DNA from: Coenobita brevimanus
Lineage: Eukaryota > Arthropoda > Malacostraca > Decapoda > Coenobitidae
Reading direction: 5' to 3'
DNA length: 64,000 bases
NCBI GenBank assembly: GCA_032717465.1
Contig: CM064669.1
Span: forward strand, 41,452,019-41,516,018
The position numbers and the translations under genes were made by a program. The notes under the pieces were generated by a model. That model had not been told where the DNA came from. It made no database searches and saw only the letters and a list, made by a program, of their open reading frames with translations. Shown piece after piece: positions 21,461-34,590 of the stretch (the first letter of the stretch is position 1; every line of letters starts with the position of its first letter).

Positions 21461-24400
21461 ATGCGAGGAAGAAGGAACCAAAGGCCATGAGCCCGCAGTA
21501 ACAGTTCCCTCCAAGAGAAAAACAAAATACAATAGAGAGCCAAATTCAAGATCCGATCATTTTGAGATGCCTGGACACACTGCGTTTGAAAGACTGGAGA
21601 TCATAGGCAGCAGGAAATACAGACAGAGGGAGACAGTTCCAGGGCTGACCTGTTGCATAAATGAAAGACTAGGAGTAACGGTTAACTCTTGCATTAGAGA
21701 GTTGGACAGAAAAGGGATGAGAGTTTGCTGCTAGACGGGTGCTATGCGCCCGTCGTAGAGGTGGAGGAATGCATGCAGACAGTTCAGAGGAGCAGTGACC
21801 ATTAAAGTAGCGATAAAAAAGAGATAAAGATGCAACAGTGCGGCGAAGAGACAGAGGTTGAAGGGTGTCAGTAAGAGGAGGAGAGTTTATGAGACGAAAA
21901 ACCTTTGACTCCACCCTATTAAGAAGAGCTGATTGTGGGGAGCCTCCCCACACATGAGAGTTGTACTCCACACAGGGGCGGATAAAACCCCTGTATAGAG
22001 TCAACAATTGTGCAGGGGTATAGAAAGAACGGAGTCGGCTTAGCACACCCAATCTCTTGGAAGCAGATTTTACAAGAGATCTAATATGATCTTTCCAAGA
22101 TAAGTTCCGAGTAAATGAAACCCCAAGCATGTTCAAGGATGATGCAGGATTAAGCTGAATATTAATAAACAATAGTGGGTATACCTGTGGAAGATTTTCA
22201 TGGGTTGATAGGTGTGAGAACTGAGTCTTAGATGCATTAAAAACAACAAGAATATTTTTACCCCAGTCAAAGATATAAGACAAGTCAGACATTAGGTGTG
22301 CCATAGCCTCATCCCTTGTTTGTTGAAGTAACTGCTGAGATGGAGGTTCAGGGAACCGAATGGAAAGGTGAAAGGTAAAGTCATCAGCCTATGAGTGAAT
22401 AGGGTTAGATGTACAGCTTAGAAGGTCACTGATGAATAAAAGGAAGAGAGTTGGTGATAGGACGGAGCCCTGAGGAACCCCACTGTTGATGGATCTAGGA
22501 GAAGAACGATGGCCATCTACAACAGCGGCTATCGAACGACCAGAAAGGAAGCTAGCGATGAAGGCACAGATAGAAGGATAGAAACCGTAGGAGGGCAATT
22601 TGGAAATTAAAGATTTATGCCAGACTCGATCGAAGGCCTTTGAGATGTCAAGTGCAATGGCAAAGCTTTCGCCAAAGTCCCGAAAGGAGGATGGCCAGGA
22701 GTCTGAAAGGTAGGTGAGGTGATCGCCAGTGGAGCATCCCTGACGGAACCCGTACTGACGATCAGAAAGAATGTGGTGATAGGAAAGATGTCTTAAAAAT
22801 TTTCTATTGAGAATTGACTCGAAAACTTTTGAAATACAGGACGTTAAAGCAATTGGACAATAGTTGGAGGGTTGGGAGTGGTCACCCTCCTTTGGGACTG
22901 GCTGAATGAGAGCAAACTTCCAGCAAGAAGGAAAGGTAGAAGTTGACAGACAAAGGCGAGTTTGCCTAGGCTGGGTGTAAGCACAGAAGCACAGTTCTTG
23001 AGAACAACAGGAGGGACTCCATCAGGCCCATATGCCTTGTTAGTACTGAGGCCAGTGATGGCAGAAAATACATCAGCTGAAGAAATTTTAATGTCAGCCA
23101 TGAGGAAGTCAGAGGCGGGAAGTGATAGAGGAACAGCACCGGAATTGTCTATGGTGGAATTGGAGGAGAAAGTCTGTGCGATGAGATCTGCTTTATCAGT
23201 AGAAGAAATAGCTACAGAACCATCAGAGTAGAATAGAGGAGGGAAGGATGATGAGGTAAAGTTGTTAGAAAGGTTTTTGGCAAGATACCAGATGTAGCGG
23301 GAAGAATTCGAGTTGGAGAGTTGAGAGCATTTAGTACGGATGAAATTATTTTTAGCAGAGCGAAGAACAGACTTAGCACGATTCCGGGCAGAAACGTAAA
23401 GATGATGTGATTCAGGGGTGGGTTGGCTCCCGTACATTTTGTTCTTATGCTGTCCGCCCTCTCCTTGTTGCGGACAGCATAAGAACAAGCGTGATTAAAC
23501 CAAGGCTTTCTTGCGTTAGTCAAAGGATATGAGAAAGGAATGTATGCTTCCATGCCCGAGAGAATAACCTCCGTAATGCGCAAGGCACACTCAGATGGCT
23601 CCCGGCCATGGAAGCAATAATCATTCTGGGGAAAATCAAAGAAGTACTGCCTGAGGGCCTCCCAATCCGCGGCTCCAAAATGCCACGGACGACGTTTCCC
23701 TGGAGGTTCCACAGGCCGTACCAGAGTGATAGGACATGTTAAGGTGATAAGGTTGTGATCAGAGGAGCCCAACGGATAGAAAAGATTAACAGTGTGAGCA
23801 GAAGGATTAGTTGTAAGGAAGAGGTAAAGTATGTTGGAGCTCTCCAAGGTGGTTTGTGATAGGGGTAGGGTGCTGTACAAGCTGCTCTAGGTCATTAAGG
23901 ATAGAAAAGATGTAGGCTTGTTCACCAAGTGGATCAGTGAAAGGAGAGGAGAGCCAAAGGTGGTGGTGAACATTGAAATCTCCTAGAATGGAGATTTCAG
24001 AGAAAGGAGAAATGGATAGAATGTGTTCCATCGTAGAAGTAAGATAGTCGAAGAATTTTTGATAGTCAGTAGAATCAGGGGATAAGTAAACAGCACAGAT
24101 ATATTTAGTCAAAGAATGACAGGAAAGCCGAAGTCAGAGTGTAGAAAATTTAGAAGAATCGAGTTCAGGAACACGAGAGCAAGATAAGTCGTTGTGTATA
24201 TATACACAACAGCCACCTTTGGCTTTGAAATGAGTATAGAGAAAGTAGGAGGATACAGAGTAGGGTTTGCTGTCAGTTGCCTCAGACAGCTGAGTCTCAG
24301 TTAGAAAAAGGTGAGATTTAGAGGAGGCGAGGTGGTGCTCAACAAAGCGAAAGTTAGAGGAAAGGCCGCGAATGTTGCAGAAATGAAGAAGAAGAGAGTC

Positions 24401-24759
24401 GGACAGTGGTTCCAGGCACCTCGAGTCGTCACCGGGAGAGGGGCGGAAGGTGAGGGCATTTATGGTCCCCCCCCCCCTGGGGACTCCGAGGCTGGGTGAA
24501 GGGACGCCATGATTTTTTTTTTTTTTTAATTTTGGAAATGGAAGTGTAGTGAGTACTGTGCATGTAGTTTGGTGTAGATAGTTAAAGAAATTTGTGTTGG
24601 AGAGCATGCTGGCCTACTCTCTGTGTAACTGAGACACTGAAAAAGTTCAGCAAAGGGGAATGGTCAGAAACTAGTCCTGAGGGCTGATGAAACGGGAGCT
24701 CCAGCACTCCCTGTCAATCCACCTCGGGAGTACTGCCCTGCTCGACTGGTGCTACAGTC
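21461..24759 (-). mobile_element. Jockey-like LINE, copy B (hybrid of A and C)
   Basis: Second LINE of the 6 kb tandem duplication, minus strand, with its A tail at 21447-21460. Left of about 21699 it carries copy C's diagnostic bases; right of 21732 it carries copy A's. The 5' side again ends in (TCC)n (about 24760-24797). It also has a copy-specific 19 bp inverted repeat at 23439-23488. Confidence 0.9.
21546..24510 (-). pseudogene. LINE copy B endonuclease/reverse transcriptase ORF, multiply broken
   Basis: Same domain order as copy A, starting at the ATG at 24510-24508. Endonuclease motifs: 'FCNIRGLSSNF', 'LTETQL', 'GDFNVHHHLWL', 'GSSDHNL'. Reverse transcriptase motifs: 'NKAYGPDGVPPVVL', 'SGVPQGSVLSPTLF', and a C-terminal block containing 'YNSHVWGGSPQ'. 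Lesions: a frame change near 23870; a frameshift from the inverted-repeat insertion near 23445; the frameshift near 22870 shared with copy A; and a CAG to TAG nonsense change after 'ARVNRYS' near 21669 shared with copy C. It is therefore certainly inactive and carries lesions from both parents. Confidence 0.88.
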
Positions 24760-24888
24760 TACTCCTCCTCCTCCTTCTCCTCCTCCTCCTCCTCCTTTTA
24801 CTGACACACATATACAGATAAACAGTTACACACACACGGGAGCACGCACACATGCGAGCATGTATAATACATTCCTACATCCACCTCC

Positions 24889-24931
<43 letters not shown>

Positions 24932-25303
24932 AGTGTTTTCCCATCCTTCCTTTGTCTTTATTCTTTTACTCTTCTCTCCCTTCCAGCTACCACACTAACC
25001 TTTCTCTTTCTCTCTCTCTTTTTCTTTTCTCACTCTGTTTCCATCCTACAGCATCCTCGGTTCTCCTGCTTGATTCTTTTTACCAAAAATACTTCGAAAT
25101 AATTCCTATTCTACGGTGTCTTCATCTGTAATTCATGTTTGCTTTTATCAACTGCTTTTATTCAGGTTCGAAGAATCCTTATTTTGAAAGTCTTAATGAA
25201 AGTCACATATAACACTCCAGTTCAAATATCTTCTCCCTGCTGAATATTACCGGGTACAAGCGGTATATATACATTTTGAAAAATAAATCCTAGTATTACA
25301 GGG

Positions 25304-25509
25304 TTAACTACTTGAACCAGAGTCGTCATTTTTACTCTCTTCTTGCCATGTCCAGACGATTTCACTGGGCTCAGGAGGGCCTTTTTCAACTGTAGGGGAA
25401 GCTTTCATTATCTACTCCATTACTAGATGGCCATCCTTGGCTGAACAAAATCGTCTGATAACAGCCTGACAAAACTACAATAAGACGCCATTGTCGTGAA
25501 AGGATGAGA
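25304..25509. mobile_element. TTAA-type hairpin element (paralogue of 19280-19484)
   Basis: Duplicate by segmental duplication, not an independent insertion. TTAA at 25304-25307; inner arms 'CCAGACGATTTCACTGGGCT' and 'GGCTGAACAAAATCGTCTGA'. Confidence 0.75.
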
Positions 25510-25911
25510 AGCCTGTAAGTTACGAAGGATGACAATAATTAAAAAAAAGACAAAAGTTAAAAGGATGACAAGGGTGAAAGGAATACCAAAAATGAAAGAG
25601 ATGGCAAGAGGTGGAGGGATGGCAAAGTTAAAAGGATGGCAAGAGATAAAAGGGTGACGAGTTAACTGAATGACAATACTAAAAGTGATGAGTTTAAGGT
25701 ATGACACGAGTTAAACGGAAACTAGAGTTAACGGGAAGCAGGAGTTAAACGGACGTATTTTTAAAATTATATTTATTTTAGTTCAGAAAATGGAATAAGA
25801 GAGATAAGATACAACCTTTTTAGATTCCTTCGGTACTAGAGGCCCTTCACAAGCTGAAGACGGTCATCTGGTGATGATAAGAGCCAGTTTTTTTTAATCG
25901 TAGTGATTGCT

Positions 25912-26105
25912 AATCAATTCTGTACGATAACCACTTTTTTATTTATTCTTTTTTCCACCTGACGATCTGATTCAGCTTAGGGAAAGGTTTTCCAGCTGGA
26001 TGGATTTGAAACAACATACTTTCATTCATGTACATATATCAAACAGTTTAATACAGTTGTCTAGCAGTAGCAAGAATGAATAGGACATCGTACGGAAGTG
26101 GCTAA
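25912..26105. mobile_element. TTAA-type hairpin element (paralogue of 19890-20080)
   Basis: Duplicate by segmental duplication. Same inner arms, with a right end 'GAAGTGGCTAA' at 26095-26105. Confidence 0.65.
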
Positions 26106-26587
26106 AGACAGAGTAAACGTACAAAGACTATTCATCCCTTCTCTTCTAGACGTCTCCCTCAGTATGAATGCAATCGACAGACGGAAGCAAATGTGATATG
26201 AAAATACCGTAACTAAGCAGATGTGGTTAGCTAAGCAGGCCTTCACATGACCCCTTTTACGAAGCAAAATGTAACCGTCTGTAGTCAGTTTGTTTTCATC
26301 TGGCAAATATTCTTAATTCTTTATAGCTCAGTTGATGGCCACGTGTGCTCATATTGGAAGTCTAAAATGACTAGTAACCAAGGAGACCCATCTCTCCCTA
26401 ATAGTGAAAGCTCATCAAATTTCATGCATCCACCACTTAGTATTCGGGGAGTGTCACAGTTCCCTCAGATGAAAATAAATCCCCTATAGTGGTAGCAAGA
26501 ATGTACTGAATATGACGCCATCGTACTGAATGGGTTAAATCATTAAAAGTAAAATAAATAATTGAAGATGAGTTGTCATGGAGCCAT

Positions 26588-26796
26588 ATAGCCCCTTTAG
26601 TCCCAAGCAGGACGCATTTTTTTTTTTATTCATGCTATCTCCATGTAATTTTGCTCAGCTTAAAGGACGCTTTCCGAATGAAACAGTTTACAGTCTCAGT
26701 AACCCTCACATTGTCAGAGCTACTCCCTATTGCGAATACATAGTCTCGGAGGAGCAAGAACAAAATGTGAAAACAGAATACCATTGTGAGAGTTAA
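26588..26796. mobile_element. TTAA-type hairpin element (paralogue of 20562-20769)
   Basis: Duplicate by segmental duplication; ends at TTAA 26793-26796, which is again the start of the adjoining element (26793 to about 27000). Confidence 0.65.
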
Positions 26797-27000
26797 CTCC
26801 TTTAATCCAATGACGTATTTTATAATTCGTTTTTTGGCACATCCTGGCGAATTTTTCTTTCTTACAGATGACCAAAAGCACTGAATGGGATAATGCAGCC
26901 TACATCTAGCTCCTCCAGTTCAGTGTCTTTCTAGAGCTGAATAAAACGTCCAGTAGTAGCAACAATAAGAAATAAATATCATTTTAATCAACCCGCATTC
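26793..27000. mobile_element. TTAA-type hairpin element (paralogue of 20766-20972)
   Basis: Duplicate by segmental duplication. Right inner arm 'AGAGCTGAATAAAACGTCCA' near 26934-26953. Confidence 0.63.
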
Positions 27001-27487
27001 CCCACCGTTTTCTCTTAATCCCCTCAGAACTCTTTTCTTTCAGTCTGTTTAGCTCCTGTATTCCCTTTTCCTCGCTCCTCTCCTTTCCTCCCCTCCACTC
27101 TCCTTCACTCTTTTATGTCGCTTTAATCCGAATCCTTGTGTTTTCCCCTCTATTCTCTTCTACCCTCGCCTCTGCTTCTCTCCCTGACACTCTTCCATCT
27201 CACTCTGCTTTGAACCCCTCCGTTTACCCTCTCCCCTTTCGCTGGCATTCTTTCACTGACTCTCTTTTAACACCTCATCTCAGTTTCTTTCTTGTTTCTC
27301 TATTTTCTTACCTTCTCAGTTTTCGTTCCTCTTTCTATATCACATGACTTTTCTACTCCCTCTTCTTCACTCCTTTCTCTTTTCTTTTTTTCTGTTCTTT
27401 TTCTTTCCCTATCTGCTCTGGTCCGTATGCCATTAACTTCTGACTCTTGCATTCCTTATAGTCTTTCTTTCTCTTTTTTTTTTTTTT

Positions 27488-28085
27488 ATGCGAGGAAGAA
27501 GGAACCAAAGGCCATGAGCCCGCAGTAACAGTTCCCTCCAAGAGAAAAACAAAATACAATAGAGAGCCAAATTCAAGATCCGATCATTTTGAGATGCCTG
27601 GACACACTGCGTTTGAAAGACTGGAGATCATAGGCAGCAGGAAATACAGACAGAGGGAGACAGTTCCAGGGCTGACCTGTTGCATAAATGAAAGACTAGG
27701 AGTAACGGTTAACTCTTGCATTAGAGAGTTGGACAGAAAAGGGATGAGAGTTTGCTGCCAGACGGGTGCTACGCGCCCGTCGTAGAGGTGAAGGAATGCA
27801 AGCAGACAGTTCAGAGGAGCAGTGACCATTAAAGTAGCGATAGAAAAGAGATAAAGATGCAACAGTGCGGCGAAGAGACAGAGATTGAAGGGAGTCAGTA
27901 AGAGGGGGAGAGTTAATGAGACGAAAAGCCTTTGACTCCACCCTATTGAGAAGAGCTGTATGTGGGGAGCCTCCCCACACATGGGAGTTGTACTCCACAC
28001 AGGGGTGGATAAAATCCCTGTATAAGAGTCAACAATTGTGCAGGGGTAAAGAAAGAGCGGAGTCGGCTTAGCACACCCAATCTCT
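27488..28085 (-). mobile_element. Jockey-like LINE, copy C (5'-truncated, ~598 bp)
   Basis: Only the 3' end of the LINE is present on the minus strand, with a T14 tail at 27474-27487. The open part (27696-27998) encodes the C-terminal block containing 'YNSHVWGGSPHTALLNRVES' and ends at the 'ARVNRYS' nonsense codon, shared with copy B. Similarity to A and B stops at about 28085 inside polypyrimidine DNA. Left of 27758 it is virtually identical to copy B; right of it, it differs at many sites from both A and B. It thus represents the ancestral truncated insertion that recombined with copy A. Confidence 0.9.
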
Positions 28086-28560
28086 TTCCTACTTTCTTGA
28101 CCTCGATTTTCGTCTCTTATCTCCTTTTTCTTTCTCTGTTTTTGTCTTCAAGTGTATTATCCCCTGATTTGCTTCCCTCACTCTGTCTTCTCTTCTCCCT
28201 TCTTCTCTTACCCTCTCCTCACCTCCTCTCTTCTCACGCCCTCTTTTTGCTCTTCTTCTCCCCTCATCTCTGGTCTGGACTCATCTCCCTGATCTCTCCT
28301 CACCTCACCTCACCTCACCTCTCCTCTCCTCTTTTCTCCTCTATTCCCTTCTCTCCTTTCGCCTTCTTTTGTTCCCCTTCTCTCATCCCCACTTCTCTCA
28401 TGTCCTCTTCTCACATGTCCACGTCTCTCATTCCCCCTCCCTCTCCCTTTTCCCCTTCTCCCATCCCCACTTCTCTCATCCCCACTTCACTCATCTCCAC
28501 TTTTCCCATTCCCCCTTCTCTCATGTCCACTTCTCTCATTCCCCCCCTCTCCCTTTCCTC
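28086..28560. repeat. Polypyrimidine tract with CTCAC repeats
   Basis: C/T-rich sequence, including (CTCAC)n near 28297-28320 and irregular 'TCCCCACTTCTCTCA' repeats. Ser/Pro/His open frames here are low-complexity artefacts. Confidence 0.9.
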
Positions 28561-28835
28561 CTTCTCCCAACCCCACTTCACTCATCCCCACTTCTCCCAT
28601 CCCCACTTAACTCATCCCGACTACTCCCATCCCCACTTCATTCATCCCGACTAGTACCATCCCCACTTCACTCATCCCAACTACTCCCATCCCCGCTTCA
28701 CTCATCCCGACTACTCCCATCCCCACTTCACTCATCCCGACTACTCCCATCCCCACTTCACTCATCCCGACTACTCCCATCCCCACTTCACTCATCCCGA
28801 CTTCTCCCATCCCCACTTCTCTCATACCCACTTCT
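28561..28835. repeat. 30 bp minisatellite
   Basis: About nine copies of a 30 bp unit whose core is 'CTCCCATCCCCACTTCACTC'; spacing of the ATCCCCACTT core is 30 bases between about 28620 and 28800. Units vary mainly at one or two positions (for example GACTAGTACC in one copy). Confidence 0.92.
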
Positions 28836-29159
28836 CTAAATCCCTTTATTCTCCTCTCCATTCCAATCACTTTCCTTCTCTCTTTTACTCACTCTCTCTA
28901 CTTTCGCCATTACCTCTGAATCTCTAGACAGGTACTTCCCTCTTTACTCCCTCCTTTGTTCTATGTCTTACTTTCTCTTCTTACGGCGATCTCGAATTCC
29001 TTCATTTTGTCTTCGTTATTAACATTCCTTTCACCAGTTCTCATACTTTATTCCATAGTTCCCTCCTGTTGTCTCTGTTTTCGTACCTCCTTCTCTGGTA
29101 CTGTCTTTATCGGCTCTGTCTATTGGCTTCTGCATCTCCTTCATTATACAGCGCGCGCG

Positions 29160-29465
29160 TAAAAAAATATCGCAGACAGATGCAGGTATAGACACAGAAG
29201 CAGACAAATGTGCACTGATAAAGACAGACAGACACGAACAGATGGGCACACAGACACACACGATAAAGTCGTAAATTGACGATACACACCAGGCAGAGAC
29301 AAGCATATACACGGAAACAGACACAGACACAGACAAAAACAGACACAGACACAAACAGACGGGGACACGAAAGGGGAAAAATGTCAGACAACAAATGGAC
29401 GCAGACTCAACCACAAAAGGACAGACACAGACACAAACGTACAGGCACACATAACGACTGAAACT

Positions 29466-29500
<35 letters not shown>
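29160..29500. repeat. Irregular ACAGACAC-rich region and (CA)n
   Basis: Interrupted ACAGAC/AGACAC motifs from about 29170 to 29440, then (CA)n at about 29468-29498. No gene. Confidence 0.9.
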
Positions 29501-30115
29501 CTCTACTAGATTTCAGGTGACGTTTCTCAGTAAAGGAACATAATGTTAACTTTTTCTAACCTCTTCGCTTCATTTCGCTTCCCCAAAGGTAAACACATGC
29601 ATTTACAGGTAGCAAGAACGGATTAAAAAAGATATCATCGTCCTCAGGGAACACACGCTACCTGGAACCGTCTAGGAAATGGCTTTAATTATGTTCGCTA
29701 CTGCTCCGATAACGGTGTTATTGATTTCAACTTAATTAATGCACTTCGGTAAGATACGAAGATTCCGACCAGTTAAATTTCAGTGATATCTTGATATGTG
29801 TTCGGGAGTAAGGCGGTGATTGTGTCTTGTAATTTAAACAATGACTGCCTTTAATTAAGTGCTACATGTATTAAAGTTATAATCAACGTCATCATCACTA
29901 TCACCATCGGCCAGACAGACATCATCAACATCATTAGCATCATCAGCATCAGTATTAATGTCCATCATTATCTGTCATCGTCCATACAATCACCACCACT
30001 ACCATCACCATCATTATGACTCTATCATCAGTCCAAAGACTTTTCCATCCTAAAGACGAGGATGAGGTAGAATCCGAAAGTAAAGATGGACCAAAAATAA
30101 AAATGCGAAAACTAT

Positions 30116-30146
<31 letters not shown>

Positions 30147-30310
30147 AGCATCCCTGTTTCCCATCAGAAAGATAGTGATCCTCTTCCACGCTTACCGGAG
30201 GTGGCCAGGAATGAAATTAGCAAATACACTCATGATTACGGCATCTTTCTTTTTAATTAGTTTACAGTCAACTCTAACAAATTTAAGTTCAATTCGGACA
30301 GGCTTATGAT
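29500..30310. other. Unassigned sequence with CAT/CAG trinucleotide runs
   Basis: Loose ATC/CAT repeats at 29885-30015 and (CAT)n(CAG)n at about 30115-30149. The open frame spanning the latter (30016-30309) has Ser/Ala runs and no recognisable domain. Confidence 0.5.
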
Positions 30311-30312
30311 CA

Positions 30313-30455
30313 TTCTCTCTCTCTCTCTCTCTCTCTCTCAACTATTCTCAGGATATGCAACGGATCAGAGAAAATCTGAAATACTTCTCAAGACATGACA
30401 CCGTCCACCTAAAAGACATTCACATAAGGCGCAAGTACCGACGAGCACGTACCCT

Positions 30456-30494
<39 letters not shown>
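30313..30494. repeat. (CT)n and (CA)n microsatellites
   Basis: (CT)n at 30313-30339 and (CA)n at about 30460-30494. Confidence 0.95.
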
Positions 30495-30495
<1 letters not shown>

Positions 30496-30519
30496 TACGA
30501 ACACGAACACAAATACACT

Positions 30520-32196
<1,677 letters not shown>

Positions 32197-32464
32197 ACAG
32201 GTCTAGTCGCAGCGCACGACTCTGAGTTTGTCATTATCGTACCCTGGGAAAATACCATTCAAAAGTGCGTCCGATTTCGTATCATATTATACATGAATCA
32301 TATTATTATGCAAGAATATATTATACACGAATATTATTATACACGAACATATTATAGATGAATCATTTAAATCTCATGTTATACACGAAATGGGACGCAC
32401 TTTTGAATGGTAGGTTGCTAGGGTCCGATAATGACAACCTCAGAGTCGTCCGCCGCGACTACAG
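32197..32464. mobile_element. MITE with ~80 bp terminal inverted repeats
   Basis: The left arm contains 'TAGTCGCAGCGCACGACTCT', 'TGTCATTATCG' and 'ACCATTCAAAAGTGCGTCC'. The right arm is its inverted counterpart with 'GGACGCACTTTTGAATGGT', 'CGATAATGACA' and 'AGAGTCGTCCGCCGCGACTA'. The short AT-rich centre has repeats of 'TATTATACACGAA'. ACAG occurs at both borders (32197-32200 and 32461-32464) and could be a target duplication. No coding capacity; superfamily unassigned. Confidence 0.75.
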
Positions 32465-33002
32465 TTATGTCTGAAGTTCCCCAGGAAGGGACAACTACAC
32501 ATCCCCTAGCCTAGACTAATCAAGAATTCCAAATACCTCTGATCATGCACCGCAAACATGACCGACATACGCACACACGGACATAAGTACGCACACATAC
32601 TTTAGCCGGAAGCCAGAGGGGGATACAAGTCCGATATCACATGTAGGAAGGACAGAGAAGGAAAGAGATTCCCAGAGAACAATAGGGAGTAGGAGAGTGA
32701 GAGTAAAGTAGGAGGACTGCAGCCACCACAAACTGCTACTAACCAAACACGGGTCACGCCAAGCTCTTAACTTTTATTCAAGTAACTGTCTCACAATACA
32801 CTTCATCGACCACAATCTGCCTATTTCATCACCCCAATTAAAATATGAAGAGGACAAATGAACAAAGAAGGCCTACACTGACATCTACAATGCCTCACCA
32901 TTACTTTCTCTCCTTGTGCCACTCCCACCAACGATACAACCAGATTACATTCTCTGTTTAATTAAACTCCTCGGCTACGTCCACTGACACTGGTGGCGAG
33001 CG
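32465..33002. other. Unassigned sequence
   Basis: No gene or repeat family recognised. Confidence 0.5.
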
Positions 33003-33180
33003 GTAACAACGAACCGTATACAATCAAACTACGCCTAATGAGTTTATATGCGGCAGACGACTCTCCTGAACCGCTACAACGGTAAACAACAGCGGTAAAA
33101 CGAACCACAATCAAACCACGCCTAACGAGTTTATACGCAGCAGACTACTCTCCTGAACCGCTACAACAGTAAAATACAAT
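33003..33180. repeat. Two-copy tandem repeat (~88 bp unit)
   Basis: 'CGGTAACAACGAACCG' near 33003 and 'CGGTAAAACGAACCA' near 33092 each precede 'ACGCCTAA(T/C)GAGTTTATA' and 'CTCTCCTGAACCGCTACAAC'. Confidence 0.85.
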
Positions 33181-33308
33181 GAACTACGTACATCGATAAT
33201 GGTGACAGCGGTAAACGAAGCCAATTAACGTCTCAATCAACAATCAACGAACAAATTACAATCAAAACAATCTACGACTGCTCTACAAGCAACACTCATC
33301 AATCAAAC

Positions 33309-33422
33309 TACAAGCGAATACAGTGAGAACAAAACTACAAACTACAAGCGAATACAGTGAGAACAAAACTACAAACTACAAGCAAATACAATGAGAACAA
33401 AACTACAAACTACAAGCAAAAC
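33309..33422. repeat. 34 bp minisatellite, ~3.3 copies
   Basis: Successive 34 bp units beginning 'CTACAAGCGAATACAGTGAG', with the later units carrying CAAAT and AATG variants. Confidence 0.9.
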
Positions 33423-33479
33423 AAAGAATGGAGAAGTGTACCTGCACTGTGCTGATAGTGTTGACCCAACATGGTGATG

Positions 33480-33735
33480 TATCAACACATCTGACCGCTA
33501 TGGTCACTACCTCTATCACCACTGCCACTATCATCACTGTCACTGTCATCACTCTCAATATCATCACTTCATCATCACTACGACTATCATCACTACAACA
33601 ATCATACCTTCCACCATCATCCTTACCAGTATCACTGCTATCACATCATTACTACCGCCGCAATCACAGCCACGATCACCACTACACACAACCATCACTA
33701 CCCCCACCATCATCACCACAAGCATCACTATGAAA
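33480..33735. repeat. Cryptic CATCAC/CACTATCA trinucleotide-rich region
   Basis: Irregular ATCACTAC, CATCATC and CACCAT repeats; no period and no gene. Confidence 0.75.
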
Positions 33736-33759
33736 AATGTAAATGTGCTACTCCATCAA

Positions 33760-34590
33760 CCTGTCTACACCACCAACCTATTTATACCACCCATCTGGAA
33801 CACCCACTTACCTACAACACCCACCTTCCTACACCATTCTTTAATGAAGCTATCCTTTGGCTCACTTTAGTTGATGTAAGCTACATTAATGTTTCACCCA
33901 CCTTCCTACACCACCCGTCTTCCTACACCACCCATCTGGAACACCCACTTACCTACACCACCCACCTTCCTACACCATCCATCTGGAACACCCACTTACC
34001 TACACCACCCACCTTCCTACACCACCCATCTGGAACACCCACTTACCTACACCACCCATCTGGAACACCCACTTACCTACACCACCCACCTTCCTACACC
34101 ACCCATCTGGAACACCCACTTACCTACACCACCCACCTACTTACACTATCCACCTACACCACCCAACAACCTACACCACCCATCTTGAACACCCACTTAC
34201 CTACACCACCAACCTACCTACACCACCCATCTGGAACAATTACTTACACCATCAACCTACCTACACCACCCATCTGCAACAAACAATTACCTACACCACC
34301 AGCCTACCTACACCACCCATCTGTAACAAACTATCTACACCACAAACCCACCTACACCACCCACCTACCTACACAACCAACCTACCTGCACCACATCTGG
34401 AACACCCACTTACCTATACCACCCATCTACCTACACCATCCATGTGGAACACCCACTTACTACACCACCAACCTACCTACACCACCCATCTGGAACAAAC
34501 ACTTATCTACACCACTCCCTTTCCTACACCGCCAGCCCATCTACAATACCCTATCCTCGTCAAACACACTGCCTACACCACCCAATCCAG
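33760..34590. repeat. Minisatellite built on CATCTGGAACACCCACTTAC
   Basis: Tandem, partly scrambled units made of 'CATCTGGAACACCCACTTAC' and 'CTACACCACCCACCTTCCTA' blocks, with unit variants of about 30 to 48 bp. The array is interrupted near 33843-33888 by unrelated sequence. The Thr/Pro/His open frames (33889-34655) are repeat translation. Confidence 0.93.

Larger units (their letters stand above)
24760..27473. repeat. Segmental duplication flank, unit 2 (paralogue of 18724-21446)
   Basis: Same content and order as unit 1: (TCC)n, (CT)n at about 24895-24930, hairpin elements, 17-18 bp minisatellite and polypyrimidine tract. Divergence from unit 1 is visible as scattered substitutions and small indels up to about 26900, then almost vanishes. 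Confidence 0.95.

Noticed and set aside
27474..28095. Target site duplication of LINE C
   Set aside because: Both borders are C/T-rich, so a short match such as TCTTT cannot be told from chance.
28561..28835. 30 bp direct repeats resembling a CRISPR array
   Set aside because: The units are directly adjacent with no variable spacers, and the context is eukaryotic repeat DNA. It is a minisatellite.
30016..30309. Ser/Ala-rich acidic open frame as a gene
   Set aside because: The low-complexity core is a (CAT)n(CAG)n microsatellite, and there is no conserved domain.
33760..34590. Repeat array with alternating blocks, CRISPR-like at first sight
   Set aside because: The blocks between repeats are themselves repeats, and no cas genes are near.
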